From assembly GCA_958510825.1 (NCBI GenBank), contig OY294045.1, positions 95,850,988 through 95,914,987 of the forward strand: a stretch of DNA of 64,000 nucleotides. The letters are read 5' to 3'. Every line of letters starts with the position of its first letter. Position 1 is the stretch's first letter. Positions 40,438 to 51,221 of this stretch are shown here, in pieces. Under the pieces are notes generated by a model that saw only the letters and a program-made list of their open reading frames with translations, was not told the DNA's origin and did no database searches. The DNA comes from Brachypterus glaber (taxonomy: Eukaryota; Arthropoda; Insecta; Coleoptera; Kateretidae). The translations under genes and the position numbers were made by a program.

Positions 40438-41441
40438 ATGAAAGAAACCGTCGGCCATAACCTAAGAAAGAAGACTCCAGTGTATGCAATTTTTTTAGAC
40501 CTGAGTAAAGCCTTTGATAGAGTTCATCATGCAACTTTAATTAGAATTTTGCTAAAACGTAAGGTTCCTTCCTACATTTGCCGAATAATCCAGAACTGGA
40601 ACCTCTCTGCCTCAGCCTTTGTACTTTGGGGCACAGCCAAGTCTTTCCTCTTTTTCCTGCGCAACGGTGTTCGCCAAGGAAGTTTACTAGCCCCTGAGTT
40701 TTTCAACGCATATATAGATGAACTACACCACATCCTGTTACTGGTGTTAGCTGGCTGCTACTGTGGTTCTGTGAAAGTTAACTGCATCTCGTACGCTGAT
40801 GACATGGTCTTATTAAGCCCCTCCCTGGAAGGACGGAGTGCTTGTTCGTAAATGTGAAGAATTTGCTAAATCTTCTTTTCTCAAATATAACACCAACAAG
40901 TGCAAACTCCTGATATTTAAGCCTTCAGTTTACAAAGACCTATTTGTACCTCCGGTTTTTCTGGACAACAATGAAATAGAACGTGTGCATGAAATTAAAT
41001 ATTTGGGACATATTATAAATAATAGTTTGTGCGACAACTCCGAAATTCAACGCCATTATAAAAGCCTTTGTGTTCGAGCAAATATGTTGGCCAGAAAATT
41101 TGTTAAATGTTCTGTGGATGTTAAAAATGTTTAAAACATTTTGTTACAACCTTTACTCGGCTGAACTTTGGTGTAACCACACTGTCGCGTCGTGGCGTAC
41201 TTTACGCGTGTGCTATAATAACGCTTACCGCCTTCTACACCGCTTACCACGGTACAACAGTGCTTCAGAAATGTTTGCTTCGGCCGGTATAGACACTCTG
41301 GATGCACTACGTCGAAAAAAGTTTGCCAACTTTGTGGACCGTCTACGGAAAAGCCCTAATGACATCCTTAGAAGCATAGTGTCCTCCGATGTCTTTTGGA
41401 CTTCCTCAGTCATAGCCAGTTGGCGTCGTCTCTGCTTCTAA
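40438..41441 (+). pseudogene. Reverse transcriptase of LINE C, two frameshifts
   Basis: YAIFLDLSKAFDRVHH (first catalytic Asp), NGVRQGSLLAPEFFNAYIDE and ISYADDMVLLSPS (YADD) lie in the first frame to about 40848. The frame then shifts (40838-41134, KYNTNKCKLLIFKPS, EIKYLGHIIN) and shifts again (41120-41441, YNAYRLLHRLPRYNSAS). The motifs are good but the frame is broken, so the copy is dead. The clade is probably in the CR1/Rex neighbourhood (inference). Confidence 0.8.
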
Positions 41442-41473
41442 TTATTTTTTTTTATTCGATTTTTTTTTGTTTA

Positions 41474-41902
41474 TACACGGAAAAAAAAAATTATAGCTAG
41501 GAGCGCTATAACACACATACCAAGCAAATTATAATCGCTTATTATATAAATACAAGGCTTTCTCTTACAATTATGGCAGTCAGTGAAAAAATTTATATGA
41601 AATACTTTAATTGTTTAGTGAATAATAAAATATAACAAATAGTATGGCATTTATAGCTTAAATAGATTTAATTATTGTCCGTGCTAATAATTTTTATAAT
41701 ATAATAAAATTTCTGTAAATTTATAATAGTGCCTGTAATAAATATAATCGTGTCTGTAATATATATAATCGTTTCCAATTTATTTTTAACATTATTAGTT
41801 ATTGTGTCCCTTATAATCTATAGCTTAAATCACTATAATTTGCCACTGTTACCAAATATCTTATAATGTATAGCGCAGAGCCCACTAATTTCTTTCCGTG
41901 TA
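41474..41902. mobile_element. Motif-array element, TACACGGAAA ends, TTATAATC body
   Basis: TACACGGAAAAAAA at the left, TTTCTTTCCGTGTA at the right. Variants of TTATAATC, CTATAAT and TATAGC fill the interior. Inserted in the 3' UTR of LINE C, so it is younger than that LINE. The ends resemble TACACAGAAAAAAAGG at 45912. Confidence 0.65.
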
Positions 41903-41976
41903 CATATATATGTTTGTCTTTGTTATTTTGATATGGCTTCAAAGGCCGGAATAAATATATTATTATTATTATTAAC

Positions 41977-42433
41977 GCATAATAAATAATATTTATTATT
42001 TATTTATTATGCATTTGGTGAATACGGATATTAATGGACATTAGTTGGACATTCTACTTGTATTTTTAAACAGTAGATTACCATTCTTCCCTTTTGACTG
42101 CCTTTCATCCCTAAAATGTGCTAGAGTTTAATTGTAATGAAATTAATTCGGGCATGTTGAATAAATTTTACATGTTAGATAATCAATGATTCTGTTAAGT
42201 ACCTACTTAACTACTACACATTTGTATTTGAATTTGTGTAACAATTACAGGTCCAATTTCATTATTATTATAATTACAAATTGATATAAACAACTTTTTC
42301 GGAATATATTTTCCAAAAAGAGCTAGGTTCCAGTTTTGTCTATCAAAATTTTAAGTGATTACGTTTTTTAAAATTCCTTCCGATTCCTCCCGTATCCCAA
42401 CAAATTTCTTTCGGAATTAAACACCATACAAAG
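41977..42433. other. No gene recognised
   Basis: AT-rich; a short palindrome CATAATAAATAATATT/AATATTATTTATTATG-like sequence sits at 41981-42013. Confidence 0.4.
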
Positions 42434-42698
42434 CAACGAACTAATAACTCTTAAGAAGATCTTCTCTCTAAAATAGGCAATTCATTTGTAAAAACTAACA
42501 AAAACGTAGCCAACATATACATTTGTCTGTCTTACTCGCACAGCTTTGTTCTAACAGAGACAACAATAACAGTTATTGGTAATTGTTATTGTTCAGGCCT
42601 GAATATACCTACTATTTGTTTACAAACAATCCGAGATGTAGGCGACACTTTATATTAACGGTATGCGTATTCTAGAGAGAAGAGTTCTTAGTTCGTTG
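42434..42698. mobile_element. MITE, CAACGAACTAATAAC family, copy 4
   Basis: CAACGAACTAATAACTC at the left, GAGTTCTTAGTTCGTTG at the right, body as in 29843-30093 with a short AAGAAGATC insertion near the left end. Confidence 0.75.
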
Positions 42699-42779
42699 AT
42701 ACAAAGACTATTAAATAGACTACTTAAAGTAAAAATAAAAATACTGAGGCGTAATTTCAGGTTTTAGTTAGGCGTTAAC

Positions 42780-43149
42780 CGAGGGATAAACCGCAGAGGA
42801 ATTCAGGTGTACAAATTGGAGGAAATCCTTAAAGATTTTCTCTTAAAGGTGTACAAAATTTTGTCAGCGGCTTGGACTTTTTAAAAATAAAATATATAGG
42901 CGTAATTTCAGGTTTTAGTTAGGCACGGCAAAAAAAAGTTGATGACTAAAACTTCATTGTTAACCAAGGGGTAAACCGCAGAGGAATTCAGTTGTACAAA
43001 TTGGAGGAAATCTGGAGGAAATCTTTGAACGTAACGAAGAATTCTTTAAAGATTTACTCCTTTTCAGAGAAAATCTTTGAAGGTTACGAGGAAGTCTTTG
43101 AAGATTTCCTCCTAAAGGTGTACAAAATTTTGTCAGGGGTTTACCCCTC
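42780..43149. repeat. GAGGAAATC-array repeat with GGGGTAAACC ends
   Basis: Two related blocks. The second (about 42965-43149) begins AAGGGGTAAACCGCAGAGG and ends GGGTTTACCCCTCG. Both contain GTACAAATTGGAGGAAATC and AAGGTGTACAAAATTTTGTC. The layout (terminus, GTACAAA, array of GAGGAA-type units) mirrors the CGAGGGGCTGACCGC element at 39474, so it may be a relative. Confidence 0.5.
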
Positions 43150-43439
43150 GTTGTTAACTCATTCGGTTACGACTAAAAGAAACGCATTAAAATTTTAAAG
43201 GGATGAAAAGATTTGTTTAGGGGCGGGAACAAATAAATAGAGTTAATTATCATTATTATAATAAGTCTTTATCCAAAAATACCTAGACTGTTTGGACTTT
43301 TTTTCGCCGGCAAAGAGTTTTATGAAGTGCAGTTAATGAATGACATAAATATTAAAAATTTAACCTACGCTAAGGAGAATTTTTGACAATATATGAGAAA
43401 AATTAAAAAAATTGTGCGTGCATATTAATAGTAATTATA

Positions 43440-43550
43440 TATCAAGGTAGAGAAGACATTTTTTATAGCCGAGCCTATTAAATCTCGAGCTGCGTAGCAG
43501 CGAGGGATTTAAGAGTGCGAGGCTATAATAGTCTTCTCTACCGTAGTTTA
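43440..43550. repeat. Short palindrome with CTCGAGCTGCGTAGCAGCGAG centre
   Basis: GTAGAGAAGACATTTTTTATAGCC... and its reverse (GGCTATAATAGTCTTCTCTAC) bracket a small inner hairpin. Small MITE remnant or foldback. Confidence 0.45.
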
Positions 43551-43983
43551 TATATTAGTTTTTTCACTACTAGCACTATTTAACTATTTTTATTCAAATA
43601 ATAAAATAAATTATTAACAGAAATTATATTTCATGAAATTTTCATAAAAATCAAGGAGCCTTAAACAATGACATTTGGTCAAATAAATACTTTGAACTGA
43701 CGTTTAAATATTTATTTATTTTTTAATTTTTCATATTATTTAGCTAATTATTGATTGTATTAATTGGTAATAATTATAATTAATTATATTTAATAAATAA
43801 AAAGTTATTTTAAGCTATTTTCTTGGGTTTAATTAGTAAAATTGCACAAAGAACTGAAACATCTAAAGTGACAGAAATCAATTGTTATAAAATTTACTCC
43901 TACTAGGAGAGAAAAAATTATTATTGCTATAGGTGAAGAAAATTGATTTCACAGTCTGGAAACATGATAAATAATGGTATGTT

Positions 43984-45264
43984 CATATAAGAAATACACT
44001 ATAAGAGAAAGTCAAATGATAGAGATAGAAAACTATTGTACCGCCATTAGCGGTTGTTTTTTAAAATTCACTAAATTCACGGTCAACGACCGCCGATATT
44101 ACAGATAACCTACGGAAGTCGGTAATAAAGATTACTATTGCTTTCCCAAATCGATTTTGTAAAAATGGGGAAAAGCTCTGTATTTTTATTTAAAATTTTA
44201 AGTTTATTCACCAAAAGATAAAACAAATTTTTAAAAAGTCTAACAAGTGGGTTATCTAACCCGAACATTAATTAAAAATAACAATATATGAATCGAAATT
44301 TTAATTAAATGTAAAATTTGTTAAACTTTAAAAATATGAAATTTTATCTTTTGCTAAATAAACCTATATAATTAAAAAAAAAACACTTGGCTTTGATTTT
44401 TATATATTTTATTTTAAACGTAAATAGGAAATTAAAACAATTATGTCGTACTTTTAACAGTTAACTTTTTATTATAAATAAATATATATGAGCAGTAAAC
44501 ATTTGCCTTCATATATAATTGAGTGTCATACACAATATACTGCCTAAGGGCAGAGCACATTTGCAAAGTTTTTATAATTAGTATTCCTACATTTAACAGA
44601 TAAACAATATGAATCAGTTAAACGGATAAGCTTCTCTGGCCAGGGGCTATCCCAGCCCTAAACAGTTGTTTAAGGCTAGCTCAGTCAAACTGATAAGCTC
44701 TTTTCGATAGGGGCCATCCCTGCCCTAAACATATCAGTAAAAATGGTAAGAAGCTTTTTAGGGAATTTGTCCCAGCCCTAAACAGCTCAGTCAAATCAAT
44801 AAGTTTTTTTGTGTAGGGGCTGTCCCTGCCCTAAATAGCTCAGTCAAAATAATAAGAAGCTTTTCAAGACAGGGTCAGTCCCTGCCTTTAGTCATTTTAT
44901 TTAACTTGGCACTATTAATGTTTTTGACCCACACATTAAATAAGTTTGCATGACTAGGAAAACGGTGACGTTTACTTAACTGATCCTTGCAAAACGGTAC
45001 AATACACATTTTGTATTAGACATCACAATAAAAGTTCGGTATAAAAGCACAATAAATTGCAAATCACGAGTAAAATTTCACAAGTAAAATTTCAATTGTT
45101 TTGACAGATATACCACCCCTTACCCCACTCCCACTAAACAATCAAGTTCATATACAGCTGGCGCCATCGCTCAGTCGTACCTAGAAGCCAAAACACAGGT
45201 TCGGGTCCTGAATACTTTTCACGGTCACGTATTTGACTTTCTCTTATAGTGTATTTCTTATATG
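43984..45264. mobile_element. hAT-like element, CATATAAGAAATACACTAT ends, 8-bp duplication GGTATGTT
   Basis: An inverted terminus of ~33 bases (CATATAAGAAATACACTATA, then AGAGAAAGTCAAAT) lies at both ends, flanked by GGTATGTT at 43976-43983 and 45265-45272. The interior is non-coding, with a minisatellite at 44624-44898. Confidence 0.85.
44624..44898 (+). repeat. Imperfect minisatellite, about five units of 52-66 bp
   Basis: Units share GATAAGAAGCTTTT, AGGGGCTGTCCCTGCCCTAA and ACAGCTCAGTCAAA. Spacing varies by small deletions. Lies inside the GGTATGTT-flanked element. Confidence 0.7.
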
Positions 45265-46340
45265 GGTATGTTCTAAAGCTAGTAGTGAAAAAAAAAGTTA
45301 TTCATAACATTCAGGTTCCGGTATTTTGGAAAATAAGGAAACAAACTGGTAGCCTATTTTAACCACCCGGGTGCACCCGGAGCGCCAAAATTTCATGAGT
45401 ATACGATGAACAGTTTTTCAGAAAATATATTTCCAAGTTTATTTCTATAGAACTTATAAATTAAATTTTAATTAAAGTTAAAATTAAGGTGTTATTTTCC
45501 TTAAATTTTAAATTGTCCAATTTATTATGAAAATATTCTTGACAGTTTAGTTGACACAGATGTCGCAAACAATCGCTTAAGCTATTAATAAAATATTATT
45601 TTAAATTGAATAATATTAAAAACTAATTTAAAAAGTTAATTAAAATTTTGAAATATAAATATTTATTTGGGATTATTACTATATTTTAATTTTTCTAAAC
45701 CAGCAGTACCAAAACAATAATTTTCTCTAGTTCAGTTTTTTAAAAAAGAAAAAGTTAATTTTTTACAAAAAAAATCTAAAATTCTAATAAAAATTTAGAG
45801 ATTCTTTTGCATCATAGACTCTATGAGTCATAGTCTCTAAAAAATGTTGCTACCTTGCACAAATCTACATCTCTGAATTTATAGATTTACAGATAAAAAA
45901 AATAATAATTATACACAGAAAAAAAGGTTATCTTCGCAGAAGATAATAAATTATCTTGGATTTATATTATCTTAAATCGAGGTAATAATCTTCTTTTAAG
46001 ATCATGTATCCTCGGTTTAAGATTATCTGTGACTTTGGTTTCCTTTAATTATTCTATTGGTAGAAAAATCCTTGTGCCAAGGATTGTTTCCTTAAATGCA
46101 TGATATTTAAAATAGTAACAGAGAATCTAGAGTTATTATCTTGACTCAAAGCCCCTGTTTTCTTACGGTAAAGAGTTTGCCGGCCTCACCCCACCTAGAT
46201 ATACAGTAGACTCGCCTGTTGTTATTGTTGGCTGGCAGACAATTTGCGCAGTAGTTCAAGATATGCGCGGGAGAGAAGTTAGGTTTTTTTTTTCCGTCAG
46301 TTGTCTTTAAAGGTGTATCATTGTTTTTATCTGCTTTAAA

Positions 46341-46406
46341 ATGGACGAATTTGTATCTGTTACCCTCAAACGTAGGGATTTTCAAATTTACTTAAAAAAT
46401 TCACTG
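46341..46406 (+). CDS. Possible captured first exon (22 codons and splice donor)
   Basis: AAAATGG start context, 22 codons (MDEFVSVTLKRRDFQIYLK to NSL) and a strong donor CTG|GTAAGT. Upstream 46200-46340 is richer in CpG and has a pyrimidine-rich TTTTTTTTCCGTCAGTTG stretch that could be a transcription start. The peptide has the look of the start of a SAM-type helical domain, a weak impression only. No downstream exon was found. It may be host sequence captured by the surrounding element, or chance. Confidence 0.3.
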
Positions 46407-46728
46407 GTAAGTAGCTTTAAATAGTTTGTACCTAGTGCGCCATTTTGCAATAGCGTTGCAACAAGTTTTTCTTCAAAAACAAGTGCTTTTTATTTCTTTC
46501 TTTCTAAAATGATGAAAATTTGCGTTACGTAATACTTGAACGTTCCCTTGGATAAATGTAATATGATCTTGAATCAAGATAATTACATACTTGGTTTAAG
46601 ATAATATGATCTTAAATAAATGGTTTAAGTGGCTTTGATTTAAGGAAATGTCCTTAAATCTAGGGCCTCAAATGCCAAGATCACGGCGGACTTGATTCAA
46701 GACAGTCATGGCGTTGAACATATCGAAA

Positions 46729-47486
46729 CCCAGGTAGCAAAATAACATGACATTCACGTGAAAGCCACGTTAATATGTGATGTTAAGATTGTAGTCTCAT
46801 TTAACAAGAATGTAGCATGGTGGGGATGTCCTAAGTCTGCCCCTAATAACATCACACAATGACATCCCGAAAATAATCATTAATCCACATTCCTGTTATA
46901 TCTAATATCTTATGGATGCCGTTACTGTTACTTTAATATTTAAAATATATCCTAGGATATTACCTTTTTCTAAATTAAAACCATTAAAAACGCTATAACC
47001 CTATAAAAAATCGGATTTTAAATCAATCAGTAATTGAAACAATCACAGATTGAAACAGATAGATTCTAAATACGAAATTGCAGATTAAGCGGAGAATATA
47101 TTCCTTTAATCCGTGTCCGTGGTCTTGAGAAGCCCGGCAGAGCCCCCTATCCATTGGAAATCGTATAATGTGTATACAATTTCCTTATAATAATTTACTC
47201 TATCAACATCATCTTATATCGATTTTTTTGCTTCGAACGTCGGTGAGAAGCAAAATAACATGACATTCACGTGAAAGCCACGTTAATATGTGACATGCGA
47301 TATATTCACAGCGTTGCTAAATATTTGTTATTAAATAACATGGTTGTCAAGTCACACGTGTTACGTTGCAAATGTGATGTTAAATACATGTTATTTTTCA
47401 ATATTATGTGATGTTATGATTTAGTTTAAAAAGACACCCAGAGGTGATGTTAATTTCTTGTAATATAACATCCCTTGCTACCTGGG
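46729..47486. mobile_element. Motif-array TIR element, CCCAGGTAGCAA ends, copy 2
   Basis: Reverse-orientation copy of 26252-27085, highly similar through the CACGTGAAAGCCACGTTAAT blocks and the GGGCTTCTC core, with a shorter interior. Nested in 45912-47551. Confidence 0.75.
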
Positions 47487-47724
47487 AAGCCATGGCGGCA
47501 TTGCTTCAAGATCGTTTTGCTTTGATTCAAGATATCCTTTTTTTCTGTGTAACAACCTAAATTTAACTTAGATTTAATGTTAAGTTAACATTGTTAAATG
47601 TAAATATTAAATCTTAAATATACCTAATGAAATGAAAATTAACAAAAAGGTAATATAAATCCAAATTAATATTCTTATAGTCACACTTTTCCGTAGGTCA
47701 CACTTTAACGGGATAACTTTTTTT

Positions 47725-48728
47725 TAGATTTTAAGCTTTAAAGATATAAAGAACTTTCACTTTCGGGTTTAGACCGTGTTAATGGATTTTCACTTTCCGA
47801 CGTTTCGTCTCTCACTACTAGAGACATCTTCAGGGATTAATCTGAAACTAAGTTTCGAATCAACTTGTGTCACTATTTATGACGAGTTGTGGTTATTCAC
47901 CCGTGACGAGGTTTTTTCTAACAAAGACTTCCATATTGCAGGTAAGTGGTAACCAGTGTCCCGATTGATATTGTTAGGATGCTTGATGATTTCTATCGAT
48001 TCCCGTATCTTCCTTGGCATTTTTCTGTTTTCTGTTAATATTTGTTTTAGTTTCAGACAAATTGATTTTATGACCTGTTTCATGTACATGTTCGGCTACT
48101 GCCGATAAGGAAATTTGTTTCTTTCTTATATTGCGCTCGTGCTCTTGAAGTCTTGTAGAAATTTTTTTCTTAGTTTCACCTATGTAAACCGTACCACAGG
48201 AGCAGGGTATATACGCCTTCTGAACTCAGGGGTATTTTGCCTTTTGTTGAAGTCAAACATTGACCTAATTTTTGGTTGGACCGAAATATAGGCTTAATAT
48301 TTGACTTCTTCAAAAGTTTACCTATTTTATCCGTGATACCGCTTACATAGGGAAGTATAACTTGTGTCTGTCTGTCATTGTCACTATTGTCCTGTTGTTT
48401 GGGTCATAAAATCAATTTGTCTGAAACAAAACAAATATTAACAGAAAACAGAAAAATGCCAAGGAAGATACGGGAATCGATAGAAATCATCAAGCATCCT
48501 AACAATATCAATCGGGACACTGGTTACCACTTACCTGCAATATGGAAGTCTTTGATAGGAAAAACCTCGTCACGGGTGAATAACCACAACTCGTCATAAA
48601 TAGTGACACAAGTTGATTCGAAACTTAGTTTCAGATTAATCCCTGAAGATGTCTCTAGTAGTAAGAGACGAAACGTCGGAAAGTGAAAATCCATCAACAC
48701 GGTCTAAACCCGAAAGTGAAAGTTCTTT
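47725..48728. mobile_element. Penelope-like element copy 4, foldback
   Basis: A 12-bp duplication ATAACTTTTTTT lies at 47713-47724 and 48729-48740. The antisense left arm is 47725 to about 48404 and the sense right arm about 48403-48728. They join at GGGTC|ATAAAATC, with GGTC microhomology between the two source sites. Hammerhead-like motifs: 47788-47847 (minus) and 48629-48688 (plus). In the antisense arm the endonuclease frame is broken by a ~5-base deletion near 48208 (GGGTATATACG instead of GGGTATTTTATATACG). Confidence 0.9.
47877..48404 (-). pseudogene. Penelope-like endonuclease region, frameshifted (antisense arm)
   Basis: Carries the LGQCLTSTK-type segment, the CGTVYIGE core and the VNNHNSS end. 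The small deletion near 48208 and substitutions such as LLEKTSSR at the C-terminus mark decay relative to copy 3. Confidence 0.75.
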
Positions 48729-48991
48729 ATAACTTTTTTTTATTAAAATAAGAAAAACTTTTAATATTCAAATTTAAATGTAAATCTAAAACATACAATG
48801 CCGAAAATAAAAATGTAAAAATGATTTGGGAGACGAAAAGCATTTGTTTTTAATGTTAAACTATGCAAGTTTTAGTTTTGAATACTTTCCACTTATGTTT
48901 TTGTCAAACAGAATATAGTTTCGAACTATAGATAATAATCACAATGTCACACAACATGAATATACCAAGGAAAATACAATGTCCTGTTATA

Positions 48992-50007
48992 CACGGTGTA
49001 TTTGAAATAGCGTCGGAAATTTTAACAGATGATTCTACATCATAAAATATGACAAAAAGTTCCTATAAACATATGTCTAAAAATGCGTCATAAGGGAGCT
49101 ACGCCCTTTTGAAAGTGGCTAAAAAAATCGGTTTTTATTTAATAACTCAGGAACCCTTTGAGATATATCAACGAGGTTTTGCACGTCAACTAATCCTACC
49201 AAGGCCCGTTTTTATGTGTTATTTTTATGTACTTATTTCAACCAGGGGTGTGCGAAACGGGGGGGGGGGGCTTATCAGTTTTTTCTCCCAAACTTTTTTC
49301 TGTGTAACTTTTTTGCAATTTTATTTTTGAAATATGCTTCCTCAGGTCAAAATACGTAAAAAAGGTACTCTTGTTGTAATACTGTAGGATCAACCGTTTT
49401 CGAGAAAAATTCATTTGAAGGTGAAATTCCACGGTTCGAGGACGAAAAATTACATACTAAAATGTTGAAAACCAAAATTTTAATGATGCAGGGCAAATGT
49501 ACATTAAAAACTAAGAAAAAAAACTCATATACAGGTACTTCCAAAAATGAATCCTAATGGAGCTATGGTCTCCTAAATATGAACCATTTTTAAAGGGCTA
49601 TGGTAGCTTTAAAAGCGTTTTTTCGACCTACATGTATGGAAACTTTTTTTCTTAGTTTTTGATGTAGAATATTTCAAAAATAAAATTGCAAAAAAATTAC
49701 ACAGAAAAAAGTTTGGGACAAAAAACTGATAAGGCCCCCCGTTTCGCACACCCCTGGTTTAAATAAGTAGGTGAAAATGACATACAAAGATGGGCCTTAT
49801 TAGGATTAATTTACGTGCAAAACCTCGTTAATATATCTCAAAGGGTTCCTGAGTTATTAAATAAAAACCGATTTTTTTAGCCAATTTCAAAGGGGCGTAG
49901 CTCCCTTATGACGCATTTTTAGACATATGTTTATAGGAACTTTTTGTCATATTTTATCATGTAGAATCACCTGTTAAAATTTCCTACGCTATTTCAAATA
50001 CACCCTG
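48992..50007. mobile_element. Palindromic mariner-type MITE, family A copy 3
   Basis: CACGGTGTATTTGAAATAGCG at the left, TATTTCAAATACACCCTG at the right, TA outside. About 160 bases shorter than copies 1 and 2 because the right arm lacks the stretch after GATGTAGAATA (near 49670). Confidence 0.8.
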
Positions 50008-50243
50008 TATGGAATATTTTATGTTCCATATTTTTATATTCCGATTTGTATGAAAATCTACTCTTACTTGACATATTTTTTTAGTCCTTATATGTAAATT
50101 AAAATAAATTTATATCTCACATCTCGCATATTAACAGATTTGGCGAAAGTAATATTAAAAATATTACTTTTTAAAAGTCGTAGAATGAAACAATAACTTT
50201 CTACTTTACCGTTCAGCGTTGATAAAATTAAATTAGCTACACC

Positions 50244-50486
50244 AATGGGAGATTTAGCTCAGCGGTCAATGGCATCGATATAGCCTGACACTGATCTAAT
50301 GATCGTGAGTTCAAACCTCACTGGCGCCGATTGCCTTTTTCAGTTAATTAATAATTGATATTGATATATTGGTTCGAAAGTCAATTAAAGCCGGTGGTTC
50401 CCTCTACTACTAGCCCACACAAGTCCTGGACTTAGGGGATGCTTAATTAAGTAGAATAGTACGAGGTTAAAAACAAACATAAACAC
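50244..50486 (+). mobile_element. tRNA-derived SINE, full-length copy 1
   Basis: The tRNA-like head has an A box (TTAGCTCAGCGG) and B box (GAGTTCAAACCTC). The body ACTGGCGCCGATTGCC, CCTCTACTACTAGCCCACAC, AAGTCCTGGACTTAGGGGAT follows, ending in an AAACATAAAC tail. The partner LINE is not identified. Confidence 0.8.
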
Positions 50487-50534
50487 CACGGACTCAGGGG
50501 CATCCGAGGGCTCAAAATGAGATGGTCAACATTA

Positions 50535-51066
50535 CCCAAGTAACACAAGTACCTTTAAAGTGTCTCTTACTACGTATCCGTTACTTTAATGTAATAATAT
50601 ATGATGTGTTGTTGGAGTAATCGCGTGGTTATATCTAAAGAAAAAATTACTAAAAGGTTCCTAAATAGACTAAATTGTAGCATTTTGGATATTCCTAAAA
50701 ATACACAGTGATGTATTATTTATTCTAAAATGAAAACAAATGCTTTATAAGGTAGGTACAAAATAATTTGTTGTTTCCCCTCAGGGAGAGGTATTACTCA
50801 CGAAATTGTCCAACAAAGGAAAACACAATATATATATATATTTAATAATAATTGTGGAAAAAACTTACACAAATAAACAGACCACAAACACCGACATCCC
50901 CTCGGGACGTCCCTGGGATGTACGAAGGACATACCGTATATCCTTGGGATATACGGGCAGTATATCCTCAGGACATACCTTTCGGGATATCTTTGGGATA
51001 TACGACTAATTTTCCGGGACATGCGACATTGAGAGAATATCCGGGGGATATTGTGTGCTATATGGG
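50535..51066. mobile_element. Motif-array TIR element, CCCAAGTAACACAA ends, GGGATATACG body
   Basis: CCCAAGTAACACAA at the left, TTGTGTGCTATATGGG at the right, TA outside both ends. The right half repeats GGACATACC, GGGATATACG and GGGACGTCC variants (50905-51050). Related in termini to the CCCAG elements. Confidence 0.6.
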
Positions 51067-51109
51067 TAATTACACATATATAAATCTATTTAATTACCCA
51101 CTATTTTTA

Positions 51110-51215
51110 AGATAAATAAAGTCTGAAAGTTTTCTTAGTCAGCGTATACATAAGCTCTGGGTACTGACGAGGTCCAGCAGTCCGAAACTTTGCAGTCTGT
51201 CAAAATCACTCTGAG
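51110..51215 (+). repeat. Hammerhead-repeat family, diverged copy a
   Basis: AAAGTCTGAAAGTTTTCTTAG through AAATCACTCTGAG aligns with 56905-57000. Core CTGACGA, loop CAGCA and CGAAACTTT are recognisable, but stem I and stem II have mismatches, so it is probably inactive. Confidence 0.55.
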
Positions 51216-51221
51216 CCATAA

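Larger units (their letters stand above)
40396..41976 (+). mobile_element. LINE C: 5'-truncated, frameshifted non-LTR retrotransposon
   Basis: RT coding to 41441, then a 3' UTR ending GGAATAAATATATTATTATTATTATTAA at 41950-41976. The UTR is interrupted by the TACACGG element at 41474-41902, and LINE sequence resumes after it (AAAGGCCGGAATAAATA). Confidence 0.75.
43557..45293. mobile_element. Element with TTTTTTCACTACTAGC ends, hosting a nested hAT-like element
   Basis: TTTTTTCACTACTAGC at the left and GCTAGTAGTGAAAAAAAA at the right. The termini are related to those at 7722-8464. The 43984-45264 element is inserted in it. Confidence 0.5.
45912..47551. mobile_element. Motif-array element, TACACAGAAAAAAAGG ends, with nested CCCAGG element
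   Basis: TACACAGAAAAAAAGGTTATC at the left and GATATCCTTTTTTTCTGTGTA at the right. TTATCTT, CTTGATTCAAGA and TAAGATAATATGATCTT units fill 45930-46140, 46555-46728 and 47487-47540. The centre 46140-46540 is different, GC-richer sequence with a possible first exon. The CCCAGG element 46729-47486 is inserted in the right half. Confidence 0.65.

Noticed and set aside
50244..50330. Possible functional tRNA gene
   Set aside because: A and B boxes are present, but the acceptor stem does not close and the sequence continues into a repeated SINE body; three other copies occur in the window.
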